This document shows, piece after piece, positions 8,434 to 16,743 of a stretch of DNA of 64,000 bases. Where the stretch lies: positions 5,659,501 to 5,723,500 of the forward strand of contig NZ_PEFF01000001.1 in NCBI RefSeq assembly GCF_002754375.1. Reading direction: 5' to 3'. Each line of letters starts with the position of its first letter. Positions within the stretch are counted from its first letter, which is position 1. A program made the translations under genes and the position numbers. The notes below the pieces were generated by a model, which ran no database searches, had not been told where the DNA came from, and worked only from the letters and a program-made list of their open reading frames with translations. Source of the stretch: Variovorax sp. 54 (GTDB lineage: Bacteria > Pseudomonadota > Gammaproteobacteria > Burkholderiales > Burkholderiaceae_C).

Positions 8434-8841
8434 ATGCTCCGACCGCCCCTCCTGATCAATCCCGACGAAGTCGAGATCAGCGCCATTCGTGCGCAGGGGG
8501 CGGGCGGGCAGAACGTCAACAAGGTGTCGAGCGCAGTGCACCTGCGCTACGACATCCATGCCAGCTCGCTGCCCGACGACGTGAAGGAACGGTTGCTCGC
8601 CCTGCGCGACAGCCGCATCACGCAGGAAGGCGTGTTCGTGCTCAAGGCCCAGCAGCACCGCACGCAGGAAATGAACCGCGCCGACGCGTTCGCGCGGCTG
8701 CAGGCGGTGGTCGACAGCGTGGCGACGCCGCCGCGCGTGCGGCGCGCCACCAAGCCCACCTACGGTTCGAAGCAGCGCCGGCTCGAAGGCAAGAGCCAGC
8801 GCTCGCAGATCAAGAACCTGCGCGGGCGGGTGCAGGACTGA
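8434..8841 (+). CDS. arfB: Alternative ribosome-rescue factor ArfB (peptidyl-tRNA hydrolase)
   Basis: This protein rescues ribosomes stalled on mRNA lacking a stop codon by hydrolysing the peptidyl-tRNA. It has 135 residues. The GGQ catalytic motif is at residues 24-26 (AQGAGGQNVNKV), in a release-factor domain 3 fold, and the C-terminal tail is rich in Lys and Arg (KSQRSQIKNLRGR), which in ArfB enters the mRNA channel. The start at 8434 (MLRPPLLI) gives the standard size; the longer open frame runs through the thiolase end. Its 3' end overlaps the convergent membrane-protein gene by 32 bp. Confidence 0.93.
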   Translation: MLRPPLLINPDEVEISAIRAQGAGGQNVNKVSSAVHLRYDIHASSLPDDVKERLLALRDSRITQEGVFVLKAQQHRTQEMNRADAFARLQAVVDSVATPPRVRRATKPTYGSKQRRLEGKSQRSQIKNLRGRVQD

Positions 8842-9337
8842 CCGGCTTGTCGCCGCGCAGCCGCTTGATCTGCAGCGTCACGCCGACCACGTACAGCGCG
8901 CCGAGCACCGCGGTGATCGCCTTCAGTTCGGGCGCCTCGGCGCTCGGCAGCAGCGGCGCGCCCAGCGGCAGGCGCGTCAGTGTTTCGGTGAAGGCCGGAA
9001 TCCAGTGGAAGAGAAAGCTCGCCGAATAGGCGACGGCCTCGATGTAGCGCGACTTGGCCCCGAGCCGCCCGTATCCCGCCAGCGCCCCGACGGCCAGCGC
9101 CACCAAAGTGATGATGCCCAGTGCATGCGGCTTGCCGAAGCCGCCGTGCTGGAAGATGCCGAAGCCCGTGAGGCAGGTCAGCACCGTGGTCCAGATGAAG
9201 ACCTGGCCCAAGCCGGTGCGCAGGGTGATTTCCTTGTAGCGCAGCAGGGCCCAGAGGCCTGCGAACACGGCGATCAGGCTGATCGCGGTGTGAACCGTGC
9301 CGAGTGACGTCAATCCCAGCCATCCTGTGGGTGCCAT
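8810..9337 (-). CDS. Hypothetical integral membrane protein (4-5 TM)
   Basis: I do not recognise a specific family. The protein has 175 residues with four or five hydrophobic segments, an early His in GTVHTAISLIAVFAG and the loop FQHGGFGKPHALG, which resembles small DUF2306-like membrane proteins; this likeness is tentative. The ATG at 9337 has a good SD (GGAGATC) just upstream, and the longer frame beyond it is not supported. It is convergent with arfB with a 32-bp overlap and divergent from the DUF3299 lipoprotein gene, so it is probably transcribed alone. Confidence 0.75.
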   Translation of the reverse strand: MAPTGWLGLTSLGTVHTAISLIAVFAGLWALLRYKEITLRTGLGQVFIWTTVLTCLTGFGIFQHGGFGKPHALGIITLVALAVGALAGYGRLGAKSRYIEAVAYSASFLFHWIPAFTETLTRLPLGAPLLPSAEAPELKAITAVLGALYVVGVTLQIKRLRGDKPVSPAPARAGS

Positions 9338-9451
9338 GCGGATCTCCTCGTGGTCGTGGTGCGGAATTCTGGTGCCGTCCGTAACTTGTGTCATCTGTTT
9401 CAAAAAAACCGTAAGTCCCCGTTTGCACGCCCGAAACATTGGGCAAGCAAA

Positions 9452-10039
9452 ATGCAGGGCATGAGTGCTTTCGTTTCGCGCGTCGTGTCGGCGTTGCTTG
9501 TGACCTTCGCGTGCATCGGATTGGCCGGCTGTGGCCAGGAAGGAGCAGGCGAGCAGGCGGCGGGCCCGTCCGCCGCACAAGAACTTGCATGGGACGCCCT
9601 GATCCCCAAGGACTGGGACCCCACCCAGCGCTACCGCAACATCAGCCTCGAGGCGTTGCGCGACAACGACCCGCGCGCGATCCAGATGCTCGACGAGATG
9701 CGTGCCGTCTGGGACAACGCGCCGGTCAACGTCGCGCTCGACGGCAAGCCCGTCACGCTTTCAGGCTTCGTCGTGCCGCTCGATGCCACGCCCGACGGCA
9801 TCCGCGAGTTCCTGCTGGTGCCGTACTTCGGCGCCTGCATCCACACCCCGCCACCACCCGCGAACCAGATCGTCCACGTGATCGCGCCGGCGCCCGTGAA
9901 GGGGCTGCACGCGATGGACACGGTGCGCGTCAGCGGCACGCTCAAGGCGGCGCGTTATTCGTCGGCGGACATGGGCGTGAGCGGCTACGAGATCGCGTCG
10001 GCGGTGGTCGAGCGGCTGGCGGTCACGCAGGGGCCGTGA
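9452..10039 (+). CDS. DUF3299 family lipoprotein
   Basis: An exported protein of unknown function, about 195 residues. A hydrophobic signal ending in the lipobox IGLAGC predicts lipid attachment. The hallmark PYFGACIHTPPPPANQ at about residues 133-148 and the upstream segment LSGFVVPLD identify the DUF3299 family. ATGs at 9452 and 9461 are both possible; the first has a GGGCAAG sequence at better spacing. The 3' end overlaps the convergent GNAT gene by 17 bp. Family members often sit near efflux or metal genes, but nothing of that kind is adjacent here. Confidence 0.82.
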   Translation: MQGMSAFVSRVVSALLVTFACIGLAGCGQEGAGEQAAGPSAAQELAWDALIPKDWDPTQRYRNISLEALRDNDPRAIQMLDEMRAVWDNAPVNVALDGKPVTLSGFVVPLDATPDGIREFLLVPYFGACIHTPPPPANQIVHVIAPAPVKGLHAMDTVRVSGTLKAARYSSADMGVSGYEIASAVVERLAVTQGP

Positions 10040-10529
10040 AGGCCGCCAGCTCGCCCAAGGCCGGCTCCAGCAGCCGGTAGCTCAGCCGCTCGGCGACGCG
10101 GAACGCACCGAGCCCTTCATAGAACGCGATGCCGCGCGCATTCGTCGCCTTCACGGGCCAGTCGATGCGGTGGCACCCGTGGGCGATGGCGCGCGCAGCC
10201 ACCCAGGCCATGAGGGCGCGACCCGCCCCCGCACTGCGGTGGCCCGACTTCACGTAGAGCTCCTTGAGCTGGCAGTGCTTGCGCTGCTCCGGCGCGAAGT
10301 CGACCAGCGAGAAGAGCCAGGTGATCGCGGCCAGCCCGACCACGGTGCGCGCGTCTGTCGACACCACCACGAGCTGGTGCGGTGAATCGGGGGCGAGGAG
10401 ATTGCCCAGCAGGTGCTCGCGCACCAACTCGCGGGGGACGCGCGCGGCTTCGTTGTAGAAGGCGTGCAGTTCGGTCAGCAGCTCGATGAGCGAATCGTGT
10501 TGGGCTTCGGACACCAGATCGACATGCAT
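10023..10529 (-). CDS. GNAT family N-acetyltransferase
   Basis: A predicted acetyl-CoA-dependent acetyltransferase of 168 residues. The acetyl-CoA binding region is visible as LKELYVKSGHRSAGAGRALM near residues 88-107 and is followed by the beta-bulge region ending in AIAFYEGLGAFRV-like sequence (NARGIAFYEGLGAF). The N-terminal half resembles small-molecule acetyltransferases, but the acceptor is unknown. It stands alone between a convergent DUF3299 gene and the divergent GFA gene. Confidence 0.88.
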   Translation of the reverse strand: MHVDLVSEAQHDSLIELLTELHAFYNEAARVPRELVREHLLGNLLAPDSPHQLVVVSTDARTVVGLAAITWLFSLVDFAPEQRKHCQLKELYVKSGHRSAGAGRALMAWVAARAIAHGCHRIDWPVKATNARGIAFYEGLGAFRVAERLSYRLLEPALGELAAFTAPA

Positions 10530-10661
10530 GGCATTTCCTTTGGATGGGGCTGCGTGACTGCCGGATTCTGGCCGGACCCGGATTCACGACGATCTTGTTA
10601 CTCCCCCATGGCGCCCTCGTGCGGCTAGATTGCCCCTCATCACTTCGAAAGGGCAAGAACC

Positions 10662-11075
10662 ATGAACCCGGCCTACACCGGCGGTTGCGCGTGCGGCGCC
10701 ATTCGCTACGAGATTTCAGGGGAACCCGTGTTCCAGAACGACTGCCAGTGCCTCGACTGCCAGCGCAAGAGCGGCACGGGCCACGGCTCGTACCTCAGCT
10801 TCGCGGGCGCCGAGGTGCAGCAGACCGGCGCGGCCACGCTGTGGAGCCTCAAGGGCGACAGCGGCAACGTCAAGACGCGCGCCTTCTGCCCGACCTGCGG
10901 CTCGCCCGTGTACATGACCTTCGCCGCGATGCCCGGCGTCTTCACCGTGCATGCCGCGAGCCTGGACGACCCGGGGCGCTACCGGCCGCAGGCGGTCACG
11001 TATGCGGTGCGCGGGCACGCCTGGGACTTTCTCGACCCGGCGCTGCCGAAGTTCGAGCGGATGCCGCCGGGCTGA
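10662..11075 (+). CDS. GFA (glutathione-dependent formaldehyde-activating enzyme-like) family protein
   Basis: A small zinc-binding protein of 137 residues. The GFA/CENP-V fold is shown by the cysteine pattern GGCACGAIRYE at about 8-18, DCQCLDCQRKSG at about 27-38 and CPTCGSPVY at about 78-86, together two zinc sites. The family name refers to a reported role in S-hydroxymethylglutathione formation, but most members have no proven activity. It is a single gene, ending 2 bp from the convergent LysR gene. Confidence 0.9.
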   Translation: MNPAYTGGCACGAIRYEISGEPVFQNDCQCLDCQRKSGTGHGSYLSFAGAEVQQTGAATLWSLKGDSGNVKTRAFCPTCGSPVYMTFAAMPGVFTVHAASLDDPGRYRPQAVTYAVRGHAWDFLDPALPKFERMPPG

Positions 11076-11077
11076 AT

Positions 11078-11962
11078 TCAGCCCAGGCGCTGCGAGAGGA
11101 AATCGAGGAATGAGGTGATCCGTGCCGACAGCTGCGTGTTGCGGTAGTACACGGCGTTGACGGGCTGGCGCACGTCGACCGTGTCCTTCGGCAGCACCTG
11201 CACCAGCGCGCCGCTGGCGCGGTCGGTGGCGGTCATGAAATCCGACAGGCAGACGATGCCCACGCCGGCCAGCGCGAGCTGGCGCAGCGTCTCGCCGCTC
11301 GATGCGACGACGGTGGGCGCAATCGTCCATTCGTCGCCATGCACGCCGCGCAGCGGCCAGCGGTTCAGCGACTCGGGCTGGGTGAAGCCCAGCAACGCGT
11401 GGCCGGGCAGCTCGTCCACCTTGCGCGGCTTGCCGTGGGCCTCCAGGTACGCGGAGCTTGCGAGCACGCGCAGCCGGTGCGTGCCGAGCGGGCGCGCATG
11501 CAGCGTGGAATCGCGCAGCGGGCCGATGCGGATCGCCACGTCGGTGCGCCGCTCCAGCAGGTCGATGGGCAGGTCGTCGGTGTCGAGCTCCAGGCTGATC
11601 TGCGGGTAGAGCCGGCGGAACTCCGGCACCAGCGGCACGATGGCATGGAGCATGAAGGGCGAGGCCGCGTTCACGCGCAAGCGGCCGGCCGGTTGCTGGC
11701 GGCGCGCGGCCATGTGCTCTTCGGCATCGTCGATCGCATCGAGGATGGCGCGCGTGCGTTGCAAAAAGGCGGCGCCTTCTTCGGTGAGTTCGAGCCGCCG
11801 CGTGGTGCGGCGCATCAGCGTGGTGCCGAGCTTCTGTTCGAGCCGGCTCAGCGCGCGGCTGATGCCCGACACGGTCTGGCCCAGCTGGTCGGCTGCGGCG
11901 GTGATCGAGCCGGTGTCCACCACGGCGCGGAAGGCGACCAGTTCTTCGATGGTGGTTTTCAT
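11078..11962 (-). CDS. LysR family transcriptional regulator
   Basis: A 294-residue regulator with an N-terminal winged HTH (about residues 3-62, with ITAAADQLGQTVSGISRALS as the recognition region) and a C-terminal LysR substrate domain with the RLRVNAASPFMLH start typical of the CrgA/DmlR-like subgroup. It lies 31 bp downstream of the sulP-type gene on the same strand and convergent with the GFA gene. No divergent target promoter is adjacent, so its regulon cannot be inferred from position. Confidence 0.92.
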   Translation of the reverse strand: MKTTIEELVAFRAVVDTGSITAAADQLGQTVSGISRALSRLEQKLGTTLMRRTTRRLELTEEGAAFLQRTRAILDAIDDAEEHMAARRQQPAGRLRVNAASPFMLHAIVPLVPEFRRLYPQISLELDTDDLPIDLLERRTDVAIRIGPLRDSTLHARPLGTHRLRVLASSAYLEAHGKPRKVDELPGHALLGFTQPESLNRWPLRGVHGDEWTIAPTVVASSGETLRQLALAGVGIVCLSDFMTATDRASGALVQVLPKDTVDVRQPVNAVYYRNTQLSARITSFLDFLSQRLG

Positions 11963-11993
11963 GGCGCCCGCGTCAGCGAAAAGAGGGGCGCGG

Positions 11994-13724
11994 TCAGGCC
12001 GCGGCTTCGGCCTCGTCAGGCATCTCGATGCGCGGCATCAGCGCGGCCAGCGCCTCGGCGTCGGTGCGGTAGCTGAAGAGCATCGGCCCCGGTGCCAGCA
12101 GGCCGGCACGTTCCAGCACCTGCATGGCCGGCAGCTTCATGCCGCTCAGGTGCAGGCGCACGCCCTTGGATTCCATCATCCGGCGGATCGAGCCGAACAC
12201 TTCAGCGCCGGTGATGTCGATGCGGTTGATCGGCTGCGCGAACAGGCACACGTCGGTCAGGTCGGGGCGCTCGGCCAGCGCGACCGTGAGCGCGCGCTCC
12301 AGCGTGGAGGCGGAGGCGAAGTCGAGTTCGGCGTCCATGCGCACGGCGTACAGCTGCGGCGCGAGCGGCGGCAGTTTCCAGAGGTGGCGGTCGCGCAGGC
12401 TGCCGTCGGGGTGCAGGCCCACTTCGATGATGCGCGGGTGCAGGTGGCGGTACATGTAGTGCGCCAGGCTGGCGAGCAGGCCGCCCAGCACGCCCCAGTA
12501 GATGCTCGGCGCGGTGGCGATGGTGAGCACGAAGGTGCCGAAGGCGATGCCGGCCTCCAGCTTCGAGATGCGCCACAGCGCGGTGAAGCTCGACGGCTTG
12601 ACCAGCCCGAGGATGGCCGTGACCACCACCGCCGCCAGCACCGCCTGCGGCACGTGGTACAGCAGCGGCATGAGCCACAGCAGCGCACCGGCGACCACGG
12701 CCACGCTGAACAGCGTCGCCCAGCCGGTCTGTGCGCCGGCATAGAGCGTGATGGCCGAGCGCGAGAACGACGAGCTGGTGGGGAACGCGCCCGTGAAGCC
12801 CGAGGCCAGCTTGGCCAGGCCCTGGCCGATCAGGTCCTGGTTTTCGTTCCACAGCGTGCCGGCGCGGCCGTTGTCGACCTTGGCGCTCGACGCGGTTTCG
12901 AGAAAGCTCACCAGCGTGATCATCAGCGCGGGCAGCACCAGCGCGCTGAAGGTGTGCGCCGGCAGCAGGCCGGGCCAGTAGAACGAGGGCAGGCCCGAGG
13001 GCAGGGCGCCCACCACGGCGCCGCCGCGCAGCGCGTAGTTGATGGTCCAGCTGATGGCCGCGGCGCCGGCCACCAGCGCCATCGTGGTCGGAAAGCGCGG
13101 CACCCAGCGCTTGCCCAGCCACAGCACGGCGATGCTGCCCAGGCCGAAGGCGATGGCCGTGAGGTCGGGCAGCGGCCCGCCCTGCAGCACCTGCGGAATG
13201 GTGCGGCCCGTGAAGCCGAGCAGCGCGGGAAGCTGCGAGATGGCGATCAGTACCGCCGCACCCTGCGTGAAGCCGATCAGCACCGGCGAATTCACCAGCC
13301 GCAGCAGCCAGCCGAAGCGCCCCGCGCCGAGCACGATCTGGATCGCGCCCGACATCAGCGTGAGCCACACCGCCATCGCCACCCATTCTTCGCTGCCCGC
13401 CACCGCCAGCGGCGCGAGCGACGCGCCGACCAGCAGGCTGGTGAGCGCGGTCGGCCCGACCGACAGGCGTTGCGACGAGCTGAACATCACGGCGATGAGC
13501 GCCGGGAACAGCGCCGCATACACGCCCGTGACCAGCGGCATGCCCGCCAGCGCCGCGTAGGCCACGCCCTGCGGCAGCACCATCAGCGCGACGGTGATGC
13601 CGGCCATGGCCTCGTTGCGCAGCAGCGCGGCGGAAGGTCGGGGCCAGGCGAGGCAGGGAACCCAGCGCGCGAGGCGCTGGCGAAGAGAGGGTGCGGGGGA
13701 AGAGGAGGGGGAAGCCGGATTCAT
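11994..13724 (-). CDS. SulP family anion permease with STAS domain
   Basis: An inner-membrane sulfate/bicarbonate-type anion transporter, 576 residues from the ATG at 13724. The membrane domain begins at about residue 35 and has 10-12 hydrophobic segments, with the family regions VALMVLPQGVAYAALAGMP near the start and FPTSSSFSRSAI in the middle. A cytoplasmic STAS domain occupies about residues 430-560. A GTG at 13751 would add nine residues; neither start has a clear SD. Substrate could be sulfate, bicarbonate or a carboxylate; no assimilation gene is adjacent. Confidence 0.9.
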   Translation of the reverse strand: MNPASPSSSPAPSLRQRLARWVPCLAWPRPSAALLRNEAMAGITVALMVLPQGVAYAALAGMPLVTGVYAALFPALIAVMFSSSQRLSVGPTALTSLLVGASLAPLAVAGSEEWVAMAVWLTLMSGAIQIVLGAGRFGWLLRLVNSPVLIGFTQGAAVLIAISQLPALLGFTGRTIPQVLQGGPLPDLTAIAFGLGSIAVLWLGKRWVPRFPTTMALVAGAAAISWTINYALRGGAVVGALPSGLPSFYWPGLLPAHTFSALVLPALMITLVSFLETASSAKVDNGRAGTLWNENQDLIGQGLAKLASGFTGAFPTSSSFSRSAITLYAGAQTGWATLFSVAVVAGALLWLMPLLYHVPQAVLAAVVVTAILGLVKPSSFTALWRISKLEAGIAFGTFVLTIATAPSIYWGVLGGLLASLAHYMYRHLHPRIIEVGLHPDGSLRDRHLWKLPPLAPQLYAVRMDAELDFASASTLERALTVALAERPDLTDVCLFAQPINRIDITGAEVFGSIRRMMESKGVRLHLSGMKLPAMQVLERAGLLAPGPMLFSYRTDAEALAALMPRIEMPDEAEAAA

Positions 13725-13785
13725 GAAGCGGGGCGCGCGCACGGCGGGCACGCCGCGCGCGGAGAGCGGGAGAGAGAGAAAGAGC

Positions 13786-14244
13786 CTAGATCAGGGAGGT
13801 CGCGTTTTTCAGGACGTAGTCGCAGGCCTTTTCCTTGACCTTCGACGACAGTCCCTTGAGGTTGAGCGACTTGCCGTCGCCGCCCTTGAGCAGCCCCTTG
13901 GCGCCGCTCGCGAAGTCGTTTTCCTGTTTCTTCTGGCCGGTGATCTTGGCCAGCAGCTTGTCCTTGACGGACGCTGCATCGCCGCCGAGGTAGTTGTTCT
14001 TGACGCAGTACTCGAGCACGCCGGCCGCGCTGCCGATGGTGCTGGAGCCGACGGCGGGCATCTTGAAGCCGCCGAGGCTGAGGTTGCTGAGCGCAGAACC
14101 GCCACCGCTGCTGTTGCCGCTGGTGCCCTGCGAGTTGACGGCAGCGCCGGCCTGTTCTTTGAGCTGGTCGAGCAGGTTGTTGGCCTGTGCCGAGGCGCCT
14201 GCGGCAAGCAGGGCGAGGGCGACGAATGTGGAGCGAACGTGCAT
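13786..14244 (-). CDS. DUF2501 family exported protein (YjjA-like)
   Basis: A secreted protein of 152 residues with a signal peptide ending in AGASAQA, then a low-complexity Ser/Gly segment (GTSGNSSGGGSALSN) and a conserved C-terminal region with EYCVKNNYLGGDAASVKDKL, which is characteristic of DUF2501. The function is unknown. An AGGAGG Shine-Dalgarno sequence lies just upstream of the ATG at 14244. It is 61 bp upstream of the SulP gene on the same strand and may be co-transcribed with it. Confidence 0.82.
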   Translation of the reverse strand: MHVRSTFVALALLAAGASAQANNLLDQLKEQAGAAVNSQGTSGNSSGGGSALSNLSLGGFKMPAVGSSTIGSAAGVLEYCVKNNYLGGDAASVKDKLLAKITGQKKQENDFASGAKGLLKGGDGKSLNLKGLSSKVKEKACDYVLKNATSLI

Positions 14245-14366
14245 GGTGGCCTCCTTGGACGGACATGGGGGGAGAAGCGCCCACCAGCATACCGGAGAGC
14301 CCGGAATGTCTCTATCGCGTGGGGCACAGCGGCACGGGGTGCGCACGGCCCGAAAAAGCACGCGGC

Positions 14367-15584
14367 TCAGCCCCGGCGGAACAGCAGCACCGAGTTCGTG
14401 CCGCCGAAGGCGAAGGAGTTGCTGATGGCGGCCTCGAGCGCGGGCGCGGCGCAGTCGCCGGGGGCGACGAGGTTCATCTGGCAGTCGGGGTCGATGGCGC
14501 TGCAGTTTGCGTTGGGCGGCAACTCGCGCCGGTGCAGCGCCAGCACGGTGATGAGCGCCTCGATGGCCCCGGCTGCGCCCAGCATGTGGCCGTGCAGCGC
14601 CTTGGTCGAGCTGACGCGCAGGGTGTCGAAGTCGCTGCCCCAGACCTCGGCCAGCGCGTTGCGCTCGACCACGTCGCCGATGCGCGTGGCCGTGCCGTGC
14701 GCGTTGCAGTAGCCCACGTCGCGCGGCTGCAGGCCGGCCTGGCGCAGCGCGGCGCGCAGGGCGCGGGCCTGGCCGGGCGCGTCGGGTTTGGTGAGGTGGG
14801 TGGCGTCGCTGCTGAGGCCCCAGCCGGCCAGCGTGGCGTAGCGGCGGGCGCCGCGCGCGCGGGCGCGCTCGGCCGACTCGAGAATGAGGAAGGCCGAGCC
14901 TTCGCCCAGCGCAAAGCCACTGCGATCCGTGGCAAAGGGGCGCACCGCGCCGGCCGCTTCGCCGGGTTGGAACCCAGCCAGCGTCTGCATGGCCTGCCAG
15001 GCCAGCACCACGCCCGGGACGATCAGCGCTTCGCTGCCGCCCGCGATGGCGATGTCGACCTCGCCGCGCTGCACCGCTTTGGCGGCCTCGGCGATGGCCA
15101 CCGACGACGAGGCGCAGGCGACCGAATAGGTGAGCACCGGGCCGAGCACGCCGTTGCGCATGGCCACGTGGGCAGCAGGCGCGTTGGGCATGAAGGCGGG
15201 AATGGTGAGCGGCGAGACGCGCCCGTTGCCGCGGTAGGCGGCCTCGAGTGCGGCGGCGCCGCCCATGCCGCAACCGGCGTAGACGCCCACGCGCTCGGCA
15301 TTTACGCCGGCATCGCTCAGGGCCAGACCGGCGTCGCGCAGGGCGAGGTCGGCGGCGGCCACGGCGAGCTGGCTCACGCGGTCGACGCCCGCGAGCTGCA
15401 GCTTGGTGAACCAGCGCGTCTCGTCGAAGGCGACCGTGGCGGCGGCGGCGGGTTTGGGGAGTTCGGGGAAAACCGGCGCGAGGGCCGAGCGGCCCTGCAG
15501 CAGGGCGTTGAACAGCGCGTCGGGCGCGTCGCCGTGAGGCGCCATGACGCCCAGTCCGGTGACGGCGACTTCGTGCGTGCTCAC
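14367..15584 (-). CDS. Beta-ketoacyl-[acyl-carrier-protein] synthase (FabF-like)
   Basis: A condensing enzyme that elongates an acyl chain on ACP, 405 residues. The full Cys-His-His triad is present: Cys157 in YSVACASS, His296 in CNAHGTAT and His333 in LHGHMLGAAGA. Its start overlaps the stop of the ACP gene by 4 bp, so the pair is translationally coupled. No ketoreductase, dehydratase or malonyl transferase is nearby, which sets it apart from the housekeeping fab cluster. It may serve a specialised lipid, aryl polyene or other secondary product; that is inference. Confidence 0.93.
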   Translation of the reverse strand: MSTHEVAVTGLGVMAPHGDAPDALFNALLQGRSALAPVFPELPKPAAAATVAFDETRWFTKLQLAGVDRVSQLAVAAADLALRDAGLALSDAGVNAERVGVYAGCGMGGAAALEAAYRGNGRVSPLTIPAFMPNAPAAHVAMRNGVLGPVLTYSVACASSSVAIAEAAKAVQRGEVDIAIAGGSEALIVPGVVLAWQAMQTLAGFQPGEAAGAVRPFATDRSGFALGEGSAFLILESAERARARGARRYATLAGWGLSSDATHLTKPDAPGQARALRAALRQAGLQPRDVGYCNAHGTATRIGDVVERNALAEVWGSDFDTLRVSSTKALHGHMLGAAGAIEALITVLALHRRELPPNANCSAIDPDCQMNLVAPGDCAAPALEAAISNSFAFGGTNSVLLFRRG

Positions 15585-15823
15585 GCGGGTTTGGCGGCGC
15601 GGACCTTGTCGACCAGCTGCGCGAGCTCGGCCAGGGTGTCGATGGTCGCGTCTTCGTCGGGCATGGTGATGCCGAAATGGTCTTCGATGGCGAACAGGAA
15701 TTCGGCCAGTGCCAGCGAATCGAGTCCGCCGGTTTCACGCATCGAGGCGTGGGGGTCGAGCTTGGACGGTTCGATGCCGTACTTCTCGTGGATCAGGTCC
15801 TGCAATTCCTTCAGCGAACTCAT
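15581..15823 (-). CDS. Acyl carrier protein
   Basis: An 80-residue ACP. The phosphopantetheine attachment motif GGLDSLALAEF places the modified Ser at residue 36, followed by the acidic recognition helix FAIEDHFGI. It diverges from housekeeping AcpP in having DSLALAE instead of DSLDTVE. It is coupled by a 4-bp overlap to the downstream ketosynthase, its most likely partner. The region 15824-15991 upstream contains no gene and should hold the promoter. Confidence 0.92.
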   Translation of the reverse strand: MSSLKELQDLIHEKYGIEPSKLDPHASMRETGGLDSLALAEFLFAIEDHFGITMPDEDATIDTLAELAQLVDKVRAAKPA

Positions 15824-15991
15824 CTGCGATGCCTGTCGTCTTGTGCCGCCGTTGATCGATGGGCTGCCTGTCCCTTGCGGGTGGGCGGGCCACGGGTCGA
15901 TCCCTTCCTCGTTCGGCCTGTGTTGAATGTGATCAATGGTGAATGATGATATCCGCTTCGACCCTAGGGAAATCCTCTGGTCAACCTCTGC

Positions 15992-16678
15992 TCAATGTTT
16001 GCCGGGCCGCCAGCGCAGCGAGGGCAGCGCAAAGGCCAGTCCGAGCAGCGCACCAGCCACCGCGTCGAGCACCACGTGCTGCTTGACCGCCAGTGTCGAG
16101 TAGGCAATGGCGGCAAACCAGGCCCAGTTGATCGCCTGCAGCACCCATGGCGTGCGCGCCGCGCGCAGCACGTCGGCCAGGCGCACGGCGGTGAAGATGG
16201 CGACCGCCACGTGCATCGACGGGCAGGCGTTGCCCGCTGCGTCCACACCCTGCAGCATCGCGAAGCCGGGGTAGCCCGAGACGTCGATGTCCAGCGGCGG
16301 GATCTGCGTCGGCCAGACATAGAAGATGCCCAGGCCGCTCAGGCACAGCGCGACGATCCACAGCCCGTAGACCACCAGCTCGCGAAACGTGAGCTGCAAC
16401 CCCGGCGCGAGGCCCACGTACACCCACAGCGACAGGTAGGCGCCGAGCGTGTAGGGCTGGAACGGAATCAAGTGGTCCAGCGCCGTCAGCGGCATCACCG
16501 TGACCGGAAAGACCGGGTTGCGCAGCAGGTGGAAGTAGCCGATGAAGAACAGCCAGGTGAAGGCCGTGGTGCCGACCGCTTTCAGCAGGAAATGGCGGCG
16601 GATGCGCAGCCAGATGTCGGCGGTCCACGTTGCAGGCCTGGCCTCGGCCGTGATGTGCAGGGGGATCGGTGAGTGCAT
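15992..16678 (-). CDS. PAP2 superfamily membrane phosphatase (PAP2_3 / Aur1-Ipt1-like)
   Basis: An inner-membrane phosphatase or phosphotransferase on a lipid or polyprenyl substrate, 228 residues. It has about six hydrophobic segments. The motif ACPSMHVAVA and the later KQHVVLDAVAG supply the Ser-His and the second His-Asp of the PAP2 active site; the first KX6RP motif of classical PAP2 enzymes is not obvious, as in PAP2_3 members. The ATG at 16678 was chosen because the longer frame shadows the AraC gene. It lies upstream of the ACP-ketosynthase pair on the same strand, with 168 bp between. Confidence 0.85.
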   Translation of the reverse strand: MHSPIPLHITAEARPATWTADIWLRIRRHFLLKAVGTTAFTWLFFIGYFHLLRNPVFPVTVMPLTALDHLIPFQPYTLGAYLSLWVYVGLAPGLQLTFRELVVYGLWIVALCLSGLGIFYVWPTQIPPLDIDVSGYPGFAMLQGVDAAGNACPSMHVAVAIFTAVRLADVLRAARTPWVLQAINWAWFAAIAYSTLAVKQHVVLDAVAGALLGLAFALPSLRWRPGKH

Positions 16679-16743
16679 GGTGTCGGTGTCGGTCGCCGAT
16701 CTTGCCAGAGCACCATGACGTGCCCCGTCCATGCCCTGCGGCG

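Noticed and set aside
11640..13838. Very long plus-strand open frame of about 730 codons
   Set aside because: It is antisense to the SulP permease and LysR genes, whose families are certain, and it is His/Arg/Gln-rich as expected for a shadow in high-G+C DNA.
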